Shown in pieces: positions 32,145 through 41,771 of a DNA stretch of 64,000 bases (position 1 is the first letter of the stretch; every line of letters starts with the position of its first letter). The DNA comes from Roseateles sp. SL47 (lineage in GTDB: Bacteria; Pseudomonadota; Gammaproteobacteria; Burkholderiales; Burkholderiaceae_C). Under the pieces are notes generated by a model. The model saw only the letters and a program-made list of their open reading frames with translations. It was not told the DNA's origin and ran no database searches. The position numbers were made by a program, and so were the translations under genes. Location: the NCBI RefSeq assembly GCF_026625885.1, contig NZ_CP113068.1, positions 4,278,001 through 4,342,000 of the forward strand, in the 5' to 3' direction.

Positions 32145-33748
32145 GACTGCGGGAAAGAGGCAAGCGGCAGCCGCATGCGCACCGTGGTGCCACGGTCCAC
32201 TTCGCTGTGCAGGTCGATATGCCCGCCATGCGCCTGCATGATGGTGCGGGCGATGGACAGGCCGATGCCGGTGCCGTCCGCGCGATGGCGCCGGGCCCGG
32301 GGGCCGCGCACGAAGCGGTCGAACACCTGCGTCAGTTCTTCTTCCGAGATGCCGATGCCCTCGTCGGTGACACTGAGCTCCACCTCCTCCTGCAACACCG
32401 CGCACGCCACGCGCACCCGGCCCTGCGGGCGGGAGTAGCGGATCGCGTTGTCCAGCACGATCATCAAGGCTTGGCGCAGCCGGGTGGGGTCGGCGTCGAT
32501 GGTGAGGTCGTTGGGGATGGCGCCGGTCTCCAGCCGCTGGCCGTGCAGCGTGGCCAGGGCCTGCGCTTGGGCCACGGTGTCGGCCAGCAGCGGGCCCAGG
32601 GCCAGGCGTTCGGGCAGGATGTCCAGCTCGTCCGCTTCGGCACGGGCCACCAGCAGCAGGTCATCCACCAGGGAGGTCAACTGCTTCACCGCCGCGACGA
32701 TGCGCTGCAGCGTCATTCGGTGCTGCTCGCCGGTCATGCTCAGCGAGCGCAGCGCGATGTCCGCCTCGCCCCGGATCACCGTGGCGGGCGTCCGCAGTTC
32801 GTGCCCAAGGTCCGCGAAGAGCTGGCGGCGGCGCTGGTCCAGCTGCTGGAGCGTGCCATGGGCCTGCTCCAGCTCCTGTGTGCGGGCCTTCACTGCGTCC
32901 TCCAGCCGGCGCCGCACCACGTCCATGGCGGCGCGGTGCTGCTGGAGCTCATGCGCCATGGCGTTGAAATGGGCGGCGACACGGCCGAACTCGTCGACGT
33001 CATGCACCGGAATGCGGTGCTCCAGCCGCCCGGCCTGCAGTGCCTGCGTGCCGGCGAGCAAGTCGTCCAGCGGGCGGCGAAGCCGGCGGCTCAGGTGCAC
33101 ATACAGCGCCACCGCCACGCCAAAGGTCAGCCCCACCATGCCCACCGCCTGCAGGCGCAGCCGGTGGATGCCGTTTTCGGTGGCGGCGCGGGCGATCGGC
33201 ACGGCCTGGCGCTGGCGGTCGATCGCGCCGTTGAGCAGGTCGCGCAGGTCGCGGCCGTGGGTGGTGTCGAACACCTGGTTCAGGTGGCGCCACACATCCG
33301 CGAAGCTGGAACGGTCCGGATGCGGCTCCAGCTCGCGCAACTGGGTGCGCAGCTCCGTGATGTTGGCCCCCAGCAGGCTGGTGATCTCCACGAGCTGCGC
33401 GGCGTCGTCGGGGATCTCCATGTCGTCGCGGGCGGCGATCTCGCGCCAGGAGGCCAGGTTGCGGCGGGACATGTCGGTCAGCCGCTCTGCGCTGGCGGAC
33501 ATGCGGTCCAGCAGCCGCTCCCGGATCTCTGGCAACGCCGACACCCCCATGGTCTGCTGGGCGGCCCAGGTGCGCAGGCGCTGCTTGTCGGCGGAGAGGT
33601 CCAGCAGTTCGGACAGCAGGTCGCTGGTGAGCCGGCTGTGGGCCGTGTAGCTCTCCACACGCATGGTGCCGAGATAGACAAAACCGGCCTGTATGCAGAC
33701 CAGCACCAGCATCGCGGCCAGGGCGAGCGTCACGCGGGATCGGAACAT
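32141..33748 (-). CDS. membrane sensor histidine kinase
   Basis: A 535-residue kinase from ATG 33748. The first membrane segment (VTLALAAMLVLVCIQAGFVYLG) is followed by a helical periplasmic domain of about 170 residues, a second segment near 200-220 (AVGMVGLTFGVAVALYVHL), a HAMP linker (LEHRIPVHDVDEFGRVA), the H box DLGHELRTPATVI, the N box VLDNAIRYSRPQG, and G boxes DEGIGIS and GTGIGLSIA. All catalytic motifs are present. It is 20 bp downstream of the protease gene and overlaps the response regulator gene, so it is co-transcribed. The signal is unknown; a long helical sensor often reads envelope stress. Confidence 0.93.
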   Translation of the reverse strand: MFRSRVTLALAAMLVLVCIQAGFVYLGTMRVESYTAHSRLTSDLLSELLDLSADKQRLRTWAAQQTMGVSALPEIRERLLDRMSASAERLTDMSRRNLASWREIAARDDMEIPDDAAQLVEITSLLGANITELRTQLRELEPHPDRSSFADVWRHLNQVFDTTHGRDLRDLLNGAIDRQRQAVPIARAATENGIHRLRLQAVGMVGLTFGVAVALYVHLSRRLRRPLDDLLAGTQALQAGRLEHRIPVHDVDEFGRVAAHFNAMAHELQQHRAAMDVVRRRLEDAVKARTQELEQAHGTLQQLDQRRRQLFADLGHELRTPATVIRGEADIALRSLSMTGEQHRMTLQRIVAAVKQLTSLVDDLLLVARAEADELDILPERLALGPLLADTVAQAQALATLHGQRLETGAIPNDLTIDADPTRLRQALMIVLDNAIRYSRPQGRVRVACAVLQEEVELSVTDEGIGISEEELTQVFDRFVRGPRARRHRADGTGIGLSIARTIMQAHGGHIDLHSEVDRGTTVRMRLPLASFPQS

Positions 33749-33767
33749 GGGGCTCGTGGAGGTCGGG

Positions 33768-35300
33768 TCAGGGGCAGCGCAGCCCCTGGATGCCCAGCAG
33801 GCGGGCGGCCACGCAGGCATTGATCGGCGCCGTGGCCGAGGTCATGGATTCTCGCAGCGCGCGGCGCAGGCGGTCCGCATCGGCCGAAGGCACCAGCGAG
33901 CGCAGCAGCGCCACCACACCGGCGGCGTTGGCCGAGGCCAGGGAGCTGCCGGTGTCCATGTCGTACTCGCCACCGGGCACCGTGGTCAGCACCGAGCGGC
34001 CGGGCGCGGCCAGGCGCTCCTCGACCGTGCCGGCGGTGTTGATCGCTCCCACGGCCGGCAAGGGGTCACCCGCCGTGGCCACCACCAGCGTGCCGGGCAC
34101 ATTGCTGGGGAACCCGGCGGCCAGCCGCTCCGGCGGGGCCGCCGCCACCACCACGGCACCCCGGGCCTGGGCATGTTGCAGCAGCCTGGTCAGCAAGGGG
34201 TCGCTCGGGCCACCCAGGCTGAGGTTGATCACATCCGCCCCGTCGGCAATGGCTGCGCCCAGCGCCTGGGCCAGGGTGAAGGAGTTGCAGCGGGCCGTGG
34301 CGGAACCGCTCTCCCCGCTGCGGACGGTGTCGGCCCAGCAGGCGCGGTAGCTCAGCAGCATGGCACCCGGCGCCAGGCCGACGATGCCGGTCCGGTTGTT
34401 GACCCGCGCGGCGATCAGGCCCAGCACCTCGGTGCCATGGCGTTCGGGGAACGTCTCCACATAACCGCCGCCACCGCCCACATAGTCGCGCTGGCGGGGC
34501 AGACGGCCCTGCAGGTCGGGATGGCGGGCGTCGACCCCGGTGTCGATGACGGCCACCTTCACGCGGGCGCCCGTGCCCAGCTGCTGCAGCGGCGCCACCG
34601 CCATCTGCTGGAAGCCGCGCTGCAGGCCGTAGTACGGGTCGTTGTAGGGGGGCGTGGCACCAGTACCGGTGCTGTTGCTGTTGCTGGTGGCGGCACCCGC
34701 TCCGCTGGTCGAGACGGCGCCAGCAGGCTGCGCGGTCGTGCCCATACCGGAAACCGCGCCGGTGTCACCACCGGGGGCCTGCAGCACCTTGGTGCCGGTG
34801 AAGGTCTCGAACTCCTGCAGCGGCTGCGCCAGCTGGACCCGTTCATCTTTCTTCAGCCGCTGGATCACCGCGTCCAGATCGTCGCCCGGAGCGATGGCAA
34901 ACAGCATGCAGCGCAGGTTCAGCGGGGCGATGGTCCAGGCGGCCCGCTCCCGCAAGCCGTACTCGCGGGCCACGGCCTCGGAGACCGCCGCGGCGCCTGC
35001 GCTGCCGGCATAACCCGCCATGCGGCGATAGTCCCCACGCGGAGAGCCTCCGGCGCCGGACAAGGGTTCGCCCGCGTCCTTGACGGCCAGGATGAGGCGG
35101 CGTTCAACAGGGCGGGGACCGGCCTCGGGCACCCCATCGGGGCCGCCGGCCTCGGCCTGCGCTCCAGGCCCACGATCAGATCCGGTGGCGGGGCCACCCA
35201 CTGTTCCCGTCGCCTGACCCCAGACGCTCAGCGGCGCCATCACCAGGCCCGCCAGGGCCAGCACCGCCGCCAGCATCATCCCGAATCTTGTTGTCCTCAC
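33768..35300 (-). CDS. secreted subtilase (S8 serine protease)
   Basis: A 510-residue protease. I prefer GTG 35300, with AGGAG a few bases upstream, over GTG 35318. A signal peptide (TTRFGMMLAAVLALAGLVMAP) precedes a low-complexity propeptide. The catalytic domain has Asp in VAVIDTGVDARHPDL, His in ERHGTEVLGLIA and Ser in DTGSSLASANAAG. The usual AAGN oxyanion motif is replaced by AAAPPERL, so the stabilising Asn is not at its normal place. The first gene of this module encodes an ECF sigma factor and the second its anti-sigma factor; the protease may act on or be regulated by them. Secretion to the periplasm or outside is expected. Confidence 0.88.
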   Translation of the reverse strand: MRTTRFGMMLAAVLALAGLVMAPLSVWGQATGTVGGPATGSDRGPGAQAEAGGPDGVPEAGPRPVERRLILAVKDAGEPLSGAGGSPRGDYRRMAGYAGSAGAAAVSEAVAREYGLRERAAWTIAPLNLRCMLFAIAPGDDLDAVIQRLKKDERVQLAQPLQEFETFTGTKVLQAPGGDTGAVSGMGTTAQPAGAVSTSGAGAATSNSNSTGTGATPPYNDPYYGLQRGFQQMAVAPLQQLGTGARVKVAVIDTGVDARHPDLQGRLPRQRDYVGGGGGYVETFPERHGTEVLGLIAARVNNRTGIVGLAPGAMLLSYRACWADTVRSGESGSATARCNSFTLAQALGAAIADGADVINLSLGGPSDPLLTRLLQHAQARGAVVVAAAPPERLAAGFPSNVPGTLVVATAGDPLPAVGAINTAGTVEERLAAPGRSVLTTVPGGEYDMDTGSSLASANAAGVVALLRSLVPSADADRLRRALRESMTSATAPINACVAARLLGIQGLRCP

Positions 35301-35355
35301 ACTGCTCCTGCCTCGCACAGCCTGACCGCCACCCCCTGGCCGCTCGCGCCCGCGC

Positions 35356-36204
35356 TCATCGCGAGGCTTCCGGCAGGGCCACGCCCACGGGGACCACCAG
35401 CACCACGCCCGGCTCGCTGCGCAGGTGTTGCGCCAGTGAACCCGCCGCCGACGCGGGAATGGACTCCGGATGCAGCGGCGCCAGCAGCAGGCTGCTGGCC
35501 TCCTCGTCCGCCCCCACGATGCGCAGGCTATGCTGGGTCAGCAGGCGGCGCAAGGTGTTCACATCGATGTTGCCATCGGGCACCAGGCGCAGGATGGCCC
35601 CCGGCGGCAGCGCCGCCGGCTGGCTCAGGGTCACGAAGTCGGGTTGCTGCGGGTCCATCATCACGCGCAGGCCCAGCACGCAGATCGCCACGGCCTGCAC
35701 CGCCACCGCCATGATCAGCCAGCGCTTGTTCTTCGAGCGGCCGGCCACCACGGTGGCGGTGGCCAGGTCCAGTTCGTCATTGCGGGCCGGGCCGCGGCGG
35801 GCGCCGGCGGCCATGGCCTCGGCCTCTTCCTCGCGGGCCCACAGACGCTGCAGGCCGGCGCTCATCGCGGCCTCGTCCTCGGCCGCCACGGGGCCGTCCT
35901 GCATGCCGCGGAAGATCTGCTCCTGGTAGTCCAGTTCGTCGCTGCAGTGGCGGCAGTCCACTACATGCTCCTGCACCATGCGAGCCTGCTCGGGCGTGGC
36001 GCTGCCGGCCACCACCCAGGGGATGGTGTCCCACACCTGCCGGTGCTCGTTCAGCGCAAAGGCCTCCGGCTCGGCGCCCGCGCGCAGGTCGGCGGAGAAG
36101 TCGCCATCGGACGATTCCTGAAAAGAGCCGCTGGGGAGCCCGGTCATGGGCTCGTTGCTCGCCGGGTGCTTTGGCCCGACAGTCGGTCCGTTGTTCGCTT
36201 TCAT
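35356..36204 (-). CDS. zf-HC2 transmembrane anti-sigma factor
   Basis: A 282-residue protein. ATG 36204 overlaps the sigma-factor stop (ATGA). The cytoplasmic part has a zinc-binding HxxxCxxC motif (EHVVDCRHCSDEL, about residues 85-95). A single membrane segment (RWLIMAVAVQAVAICVLGL) lies near 170, and the periplasmic domain follows, with ILRLVPDGNIDVNTLRRLL. The layout is that of anti-ECF sigma factors, which hold the sigma factor at the membrane until a signal frees it. The coupling with the upstream sigma gene makes that its partner. The adjacent subtilase could be the regulatory protease or the output. Confidence 0.85.
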   Translation of the reverse strand: MKANNGPTVGPKHPASNEPMTGLPSGSFQESSDGDFSADLRAGAEPEAFALNEHRQVWDTIPWVVAGSATPEQARMVQEHVVDCRHCSDELDYQEQIFRGMQDGPVAAEDEAAMSAGLQRLWAREEEAEAMAAGARRGPARNDELDLATATVVAGRSKNKRWLIMAVAVQAVAICVLGLRVMMDPQQPDFVTLSQPAALPPGAILRLVPDGNIDVNTLRRLLTQHSLRIVGADEEASSLLLAPLHPESIPASAAGSLAQHLRSEPGVVLVVPVGVALPEASR

Positions 36205-36824
36205 GGCCCGTGTCCTTCGGTGCCGCTCATGGGGCGGCTGACGCCACCCAGTTCGGGCAGCACATTGCGCAGGCGGATGCGTGCATGGAACATGCGTGCT
36301 TTCACCGTTCCCGTGGCGCAATTCATGATGCGGGCAATGTCCTCGCAGGATTCGCCCAGGTAATAAGCCAGTTCCAAGGTAACCCGTTGTTCCATCGGCA
36401 AGGCGGAGAGCCCACGGGCCAGCCAGTTGCGCAGTTCGCGGTCCGGCCCCTCGTTGACCGAGGGTTCCGCCATCGCGAGTTCCGCCTCGTGCACGGACGA
36501 GGCATTGATTTCTTCCGACGCCACCCCGTCCCGCAAGGCCTTCAGCATGCAGCGGTAGGCAATGCCATGGACCCAGGTGCTTACCCGGGATTCTCCCCGG
36601 AAGTTGCCGGCCGTGCGCCAGACCACCCACAGGGCCTCGTTCACCACCTCGTCGGCCAGGTCCTGGCGGCCGCAACAGCGCAGCACGAACCGCGAGAGCC
36701 GGGGCCGGCAGTGCCGGTAGAGCTGCTCGAAGGCGGATCGGTCGCCGGCGGCGGTGGCCTGCAACCAGGCGCGCAGGCACGGTTCAACGGCCGTATCCGT
36801 TTCGTTGGCAACGCTTTTGAGCAT
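36201..36824 (-). CDS. ECF-family sigma factor
   Basis: A 207-residue sigma-70-type factor. I chose ATG 36824 (MLKSVANETD); the extension to 37043 is Arg/Gly/Pro-rich. Region 2 spans about 30-100 (FEQLYRHCRPRLSRFVLRCC, DLADEVVNEALWVVWR, VSTWVHGIAYR). Region 4 is about 140-195 (LPMEQRVTLELAYYLGESCEDIARIMN, TGTVKARMFHARIRLR). Both are intact. It heads an operon with its anti-sigma factor, a subtilase and a two-component pair. The divergent gene at 36909 encodes an outer-membrane protein and might be a target, but no matching promoter pair was identified. Confidence 0.92.
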   Translation of the reverse strand: MLKSVANETDTAVEPCLRAWLQATAAGDRSAFEQLYRHCRPRLSRFVLRCCGRQDLADEVVNEALWVVWRTAGNFRGESRVSTWVHGIAYRCMLKALRDGVASEEINASSVHEAELAMAEPSVNEGPDRELRNWLARGLSALPMEQRVTLELAYYLGESCEDIARIMNCATGTVKARMFHARIRLRNVLPELGGVSRPMSGTEGHGP

Positions 36825-36908
36825 GACGTGGACTTTTCTGCAGAGAAGTGTCGTTCGTAGGTGCCACAATCCGCGCCAATGGTTGTTTCCCGCCGTAAAA
36901 AAAACGAG

Positions 36909-37688
36909 ATGACTCGTCAGGAATTCCGCGTCTCCTCCGGGAGGGCGGACGCATGGCGAGCCCCACCAGGGAAAACCCCCAGCCGCGTCGCCGCACGCTG
37001 CGCGCCCTTGCTCGCCGCGCTGCTGGCCGCTCCCACGGTGCATGCCCAGACCTACAGCGGCACCCTGTCGGTCGTGACCGAACGGGTCTCACGGGGGATC
37101 AGCATGAGTGGCGACCGTCCCTCCGCGATGCTGGACCTCGGCTACCGGGACGACCGCAACTGGGCGCTGGGCCTGGGCCTGGCCACCGTGCACGGCCAGG
37201 GTGACGCCACGGCCGAGGCCATTGTCTCCGCCACCCGCTGGTGGCAGATTGACGACAAGCGCACCCTCACCGTCTCCGCCGCCCATTACGACTATGCCGG
37301 CGGCGGCAATGCCAGCCGCCTGCGCTATGCCGACTTGTCCGTCGGCGGGCTCTGGGATTCCCCCACGGGCCAGTGGGCCGCTTCGGTCTCGCTCTCGCCC
37401 GACCTGCCGGTCACCACCGGGGACGGCTACCAGGGCCACCTCGGCGGCACCATCCTGGAACTGACCTGGCACCGGCGCCTGATGGGCGCCGTGGCGGCCG
37501 ACGTGGGCTGGGGGGTGGTGGACAACTGGGACCGCAAGACCAGCTCCTACACCTTCGCCAACGGCGGCCTCAGCTACACGGCCGGCGCCTGGCGCTTCAG
37601 CCTCGTGCGGCTCTATAGCGCGGTGCCCCCGGACGCCAAGGGCGCCCGCCCGCGATGGATCGCGGGCATGGCCTGGACGTTCAAATAG
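36909..37688 (+). CDS. outer-membrane beta-barrel protein (TIGR02001-like)
   Basis: A 259-residue protein from ATG 36909. The leader is long and Arg-rich before the hydrophobic core LLAALLAAPTVHAQ. The mature part is a string of short alternating strands, beginning YSGTLSVVTERVSRGISMSGDRPSAM in outline (the VSRGIS start is typical of the TIGR02001/porin-like family) and ending with an aromatic residue next to the C terminus (GMAWTFK). It would sit in the outer membrane; transported substrate is unknown. It is divergent from the ECF sigma gene with an 84-bp gap that must hold both promoters. Confidence 0.72.
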   Translation: MTRQEFRVSSGRADAWRAPPGKTPSRVAARCAPLLAALLAAPTVHAQTYSGTLSVVTERVSRGISMSGDRPSAMLDLGYRDDRNWALGLGLATVHGQGDATAEAIVSATRWWQIDDKRTLTVSAAHYDYAGGGNASRLRYADLSVGGLWDSPTGQWAASVSLSPDLPVTTGDGYQGHLGGTILELTWHRRLMGAVAADVGWGVVDNWDRKTSSYTFANGGLSYTAGAWRFSLVRLYSAVPPDAKGARPRWIAGMAWTFK

Positions 37689-37730
37689 CCCTCACCCGCC
37701 GCCGCTGGCGGACGGCCGGATCAAGGACCC

Positions 37731-37766
37731 GATCAGTGGCCAGATCAGTGGCCAGATCAGTGGCCG
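37731..37766. repeat. three 12-bp tandem units between convergent genes
   Basis: GATCAGTGGCCA is present three times in direct succession (the last ends in G). It lies in the 112-bp gap between the convergent outer-membrane protein gene and trxB. It codes for nothing recognised. The unit length of 12 bp is the same as at 12041. Confidence 0.85.
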
Positions 37767-37800
37767 GACTGGCGACCCGCCGGCTGTCCGGGAACGCCGC

Positions 37801-38868
<1,068 letters not shown>

Positions 38869-38898
38869 TCAAGGCGGGAGGCGGGAGGGGGCGAAGGC

Positions 38899-40797
38899 TC
38901 AGAGTTGCGCATGGTCCAGCCGCTTGGAGAATTCTTCCGGCGGCAGGAAACCGATGGTGCGGGCGGCCGCCAGTTCGCGGTCCTGTCCATCGAAGAACAG
39001 GATCCCGGGCGGGCCGAAGAGCTGGAAGCGCTTGAGCAGGGCCTTGGCCTCGGCGCTGTTGGCGGTGACGTCCGCCTGCAGCAAACGGGCCTTGAACAGC
39101 CGGGCCGCGATGGCGGGATCGGCAAAGGTCAGGTGTTCCATCTCCTTGCAGGCCACGCACCAGTCGGCATAGAAGTCCAGCACTACGGGCCGGTCGGTGG
39201 CCGCCAGCGCGGCGTCCAGCTGGGCCACGGTGGTGATGCGCTCGAAGACCGGCGCCCCCGTGCCAGCGGCCTGGGCGGCCATGGCCGCCACCGGGCCACC
39301 CGCGCCTCCCCGCGCCAGATGGCGCAGCGGCTGCAGCACGCTGTCCCCGCCGGAGAAGGCGCCGCCGATCATGGCCACGGACCACAGCGCCACCAGCGTG
39401 CCGCCGGCCCGCAGGGCGCGGGGCTTGCCGCCGTCGAAGGCGCCCAGGCAGATCACAGTGACCAGCGCGACCGCGCCGATCAGGAACATCAGCGCGCCCG
39501 TGGGCAGCACCGGCGACACCAGCCACACGGCCACCGCCAGCAGCACCACGCCGAAGAAGGTCTTCACATGCTCCATCCAGCGGCCCGCGCGCGGCAGCAG
39601 CGTGCCGGCGGACAGGCCCAGCGCCAGCAGCGGCACACTCATGCCACAGGCCAGCGCGAACAGTGCCGAGCCGCCCAGCACCACGTCGCGGGTCTGGCTG
39701 ATGTAGACCAGCGCGCCGGCCAGCGGCGCGGCCACGCAGGGCCCCACCAGCAGCGCCGACAGGCCGCCCATCAGGAACACGCCGATATGGCGGCCACCCT
39801 GCAGCTGGTTGGAGGCATTGTTGACCCGGTCCTGGATGAAACCCGGCATCTGGAACTGCCACACGCCGAACATCGACAGCGCCAGGATCGACAGCAGCAA
39901 CGCAAAGCTGCCCAGCACCCAGGGGTTCTGCAGTGCGGCGGCAAAACCAGAACCCAGCAGTCCGGCCACGATGCCCGCCGCCGTGTAGACCAGCGCCATG
40001 CCCATTGAATAGGCCAGCGCCAGCGTGAAGCCGCGCATGCGCGACACCGGCTGGCCCTGCCCCACGATCACCGAGGACAGGATGGGCAGCATCGGCAGCA
40101 CGCAGGGCGTGAAGGACAGCAGCAGGCCGCCCAGCAGGAACATGCCGATGACCTTGAGCAGGCTACCTGATTGCAGCGCGGCGGCGCTGCTGTCGAGGGG
40201 GGCGGCGCCCGTGGTGGCGACGGCGTCCGCCGCGCTGGTGGGGGTGCTGGTGGTCCGCGCCGCCGCCCTGGGGCCACCGGAGGTGGCCGGCGTCTCGGGC
40301 AACGGCACGGAGAGCGCATCCGGCTGCGCATCCCAGCGCGCGATCAGGCCGCCCGCGCCGTCATCCTTCAGGTGCACCAGCGCCTGCTGCGGCGGGTAGC
40401 AGAGCCCCCGGTCCGCGCAGCCCTGGTAGCGGACGGTCAAGACCGCGGGCGCCGGCCCGGCGGGCAGCGGCTGCACCACGCGGATCTTGCCGGCCCACAG
40501 GGTCATGGTCTTGTTGAAGTTGGGATCGAATTCCTCCTTGCCCCCCGGCAGCCGGGCCGCGGGCAGCGTGGCGCCCTCCGCCTCGATGGCGAAACGCTCG
40601 CGGTACAGGTGGTAGCCGGGCGCGATATCGAACGCCACCACGGCCGCACCAGCGTCCACGGAGGCGCTGCCGACAAAAGCCAGCGCCGGGTCGAGGAAGT
40701 TGTTGGGGTCCGCCGCCGACGCTGGCGTGGGCGCGGCGGAGAAGGCCAGTGCCAGCGCGCTCAAGGCGCCGGCCAGCAGGGAAGCGATGTTTCTCAT
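38899..40797 (-). CDS. dsbD: thiol:disulfide interchange protein DsbD
   Basis: A 632-residue inner-membrane protein that moves electrons from cytoplasmic thioredoxin to the periplasm. A signal peptide (LLAGALSALALAFSAAPTPASA) precedes the periplasmic alpha domain with its Cys pair (QGCADRGLCYPP). About eight membrane segments follow, with Cys in FTPCVLPMLPIL and GPCVAAPLAG. The C-terminal thioredoxin-like gamma domain has DWCVACKEMEH. All three redox pairs are present. The start ATG 40797 overlaps the apbE-like stop, so it is co-transcribed with the upstream envelope genes. It probably supplies reducing power to the TlpA-like protein and cytochrome of this cluster. Confidence 0.95.
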   Translation of the reverse strand: MRNIASLLAGALSALALAFSAAPTPASAADPNNFLDPALAFVGSASVDAGAAVVAFDIAPGYHLYRERFAIEAEGATLPAARLPGGKEEFDPNFNKTMTLWAGKIRVVQPLPAGPAPAVLTVRYQGCADRGLCYPPQQALVHLKDDGAGGLIARWDAQPDALSVPLPETPATSGGPRAAARTTSTPTSAADAVATTGAAPLDSSAAALQSGSLLKVIGMFLLGGLLLSFTPCVLPMLPILSSVIVGQGQPVSRMRGFTLALAYSMGMALVYTAAGIVAGLLGSGFAAALQNPWVLGSFALLLSILALSMFGVWQFQMPGFIQDRVNNASNQLQGGRHIGVFLMGGLSALLVGPCVAAPLAGALVYISQTRDVVLGGSALFALACGMSVPLLALGLSAGTLLPRAGRWMEHVKTFFGVVLLAVAVWLVSPVLPTGALMFLIGAVALVTVICLGAFDGGKPRALRAGGTLVALWSVAMIGGAFSGGDSVLQPLRHLARGGAGGPVAAMAAQAAGTGAPVFERITTVAQLDAALAATDRPVVLDFYADWCVACKEMEHLTFADPAIAARLFKARLLQADVTANSAEAKALLKRFQLFGPPGILFFDGQDRELAAARTIGFLPPEEFSKRLDHAQL

Positions 40798-41717
40798 GAT
40801 GGGATGCAGACTTGAAGCAGTTGATCGGGATCGTGGTGATGAAGGTCGCCATCAGGGCCGACCAGCAGGAAGCCGACCCCCGGGGTACTGAGCCGTTGGG
40901 GGGCCTGGGGCCCGATCAGCATGGCCATGGTGGCCAGCGCGCCTGCGGCCACGCACACTGGCGCGACCACGCTGACCGCCTGCCAGTGGCGCACCGGCTG
41001 GCCGCTGCGCGGGTCGAGGATGTGGCAGCAGCGGCGGCCGTCGCTAGCGATGAAGAAGCGCTCGTAGTCGCCGCTGGTGGCCAGGGCGCCGCCCGTGAGT
41101 TCGATGTGGCCGCAGGTGGCGTCCGCCTGGCGGGGATGCTGGATGGCGAAGCGCCAGGCGCGGCCATCGGGCCGGGCGCCCAGCACGCGCAGGTCGCCGC
41201 CCAGGTTGACGAAGCCGTGGCGGATGCCGAGTTCCGCCAGCGCGGCCACCGCGCGGTCGGCGGCATATTCCTTGCCGATTCCGCCCAGGTCGATTTCCAT
41301 GCCGGGACGGGGCAGGCTGATGCTGCGGCCGTCCCACCCGACCAGGCCCCAGCCGACCCGCGGCAGCAGCGCCTCCAGGGCCTGGGCCGTCGGCTCGATG
41401 CCCGCCTTGAAATCCCAGAGCCTGCGCAGGCAGCCGCTGGTGATGTCGAAAAGGCCTTCGCTCTGGTGGTGAAGCTGGGCGGCGAAGTCCAGCAGCCGGG
41501 CGGTTTCGGCATCCACCGCCAGCCCCCCGCCCTGCCCCGCGCGCTCATTGATGCGCGAGACGACGCTGTCCGGCCGGTAGCGGGAGAACTTGCGCTCGAT
41601 GCGGCGCACCTCGCGCTCCACCGCGGCGCCGGCCTCGATGGCGCGGGCCGGCGGAACACCCGCCAGAACGACCTCGCAGGGCGAGGCCATGGCGGTGAAG
41701 GCGTGGCGATGGGACAT
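40794..41717 (-). CDS. FAD:protein FMN transferase (ApbE family)
   Basis: A 307-residue protein; I use ATG 41717 (MSHRHAFTAMASPCEVVL), while ATG 41753 is also possible. Family blocks are FTAMASPCEV, EVRRIERKFSRYRPDSVVSRIN, FDITSGCLRRLWDFK, MEIDLGGIGKEYAADRA, GFVNLGGDLRVLG and ALATSGDYERFF with HILDPRSGQPV. It covalently attaches FMN to Thr or Ser of exported redox proteins. A classical lipobox is not obvious. The flavinylated target is not clear here; none of the neighbours shows a clear DGxTSAT-type motif. It overlaps dsbD by 4 bp and is 54 bp from the DUF3570 gene. Confidence 0.88.
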   Translation of the reverse strand: MSHRHAFTAMASPCEVVLAGVPPARAIEAGAAVEREVRRIERKFSRYRPDSVVSRINERAGQGGGLAVDAETARLLDFAAQLHHQSEGLFDITSGCLRRLWDFKAGIEPTAQALEALLPRVGWGLVGWDGRSISLPRPGMEIDLGGIGKEYAADRAVAALAELGIRHGFVNLGGDLRVLGARPDGRAWRFAIQHPRQADATCGHIELTGGALATSGDYERFFIASDGRRCCHILDPRSGQPVRHWQAVSVVAPVCVAAGALATMAMLIGPQAPQRLSTPGVGFLLVGPDGDLHHHDPDQLLQVCIPS

Positions 41718-41771
41718 CGTCTCGAGGGGGTCAAAGGGCGGGCGGCTGGCCATGGCGCGGTGGACGCCAGG

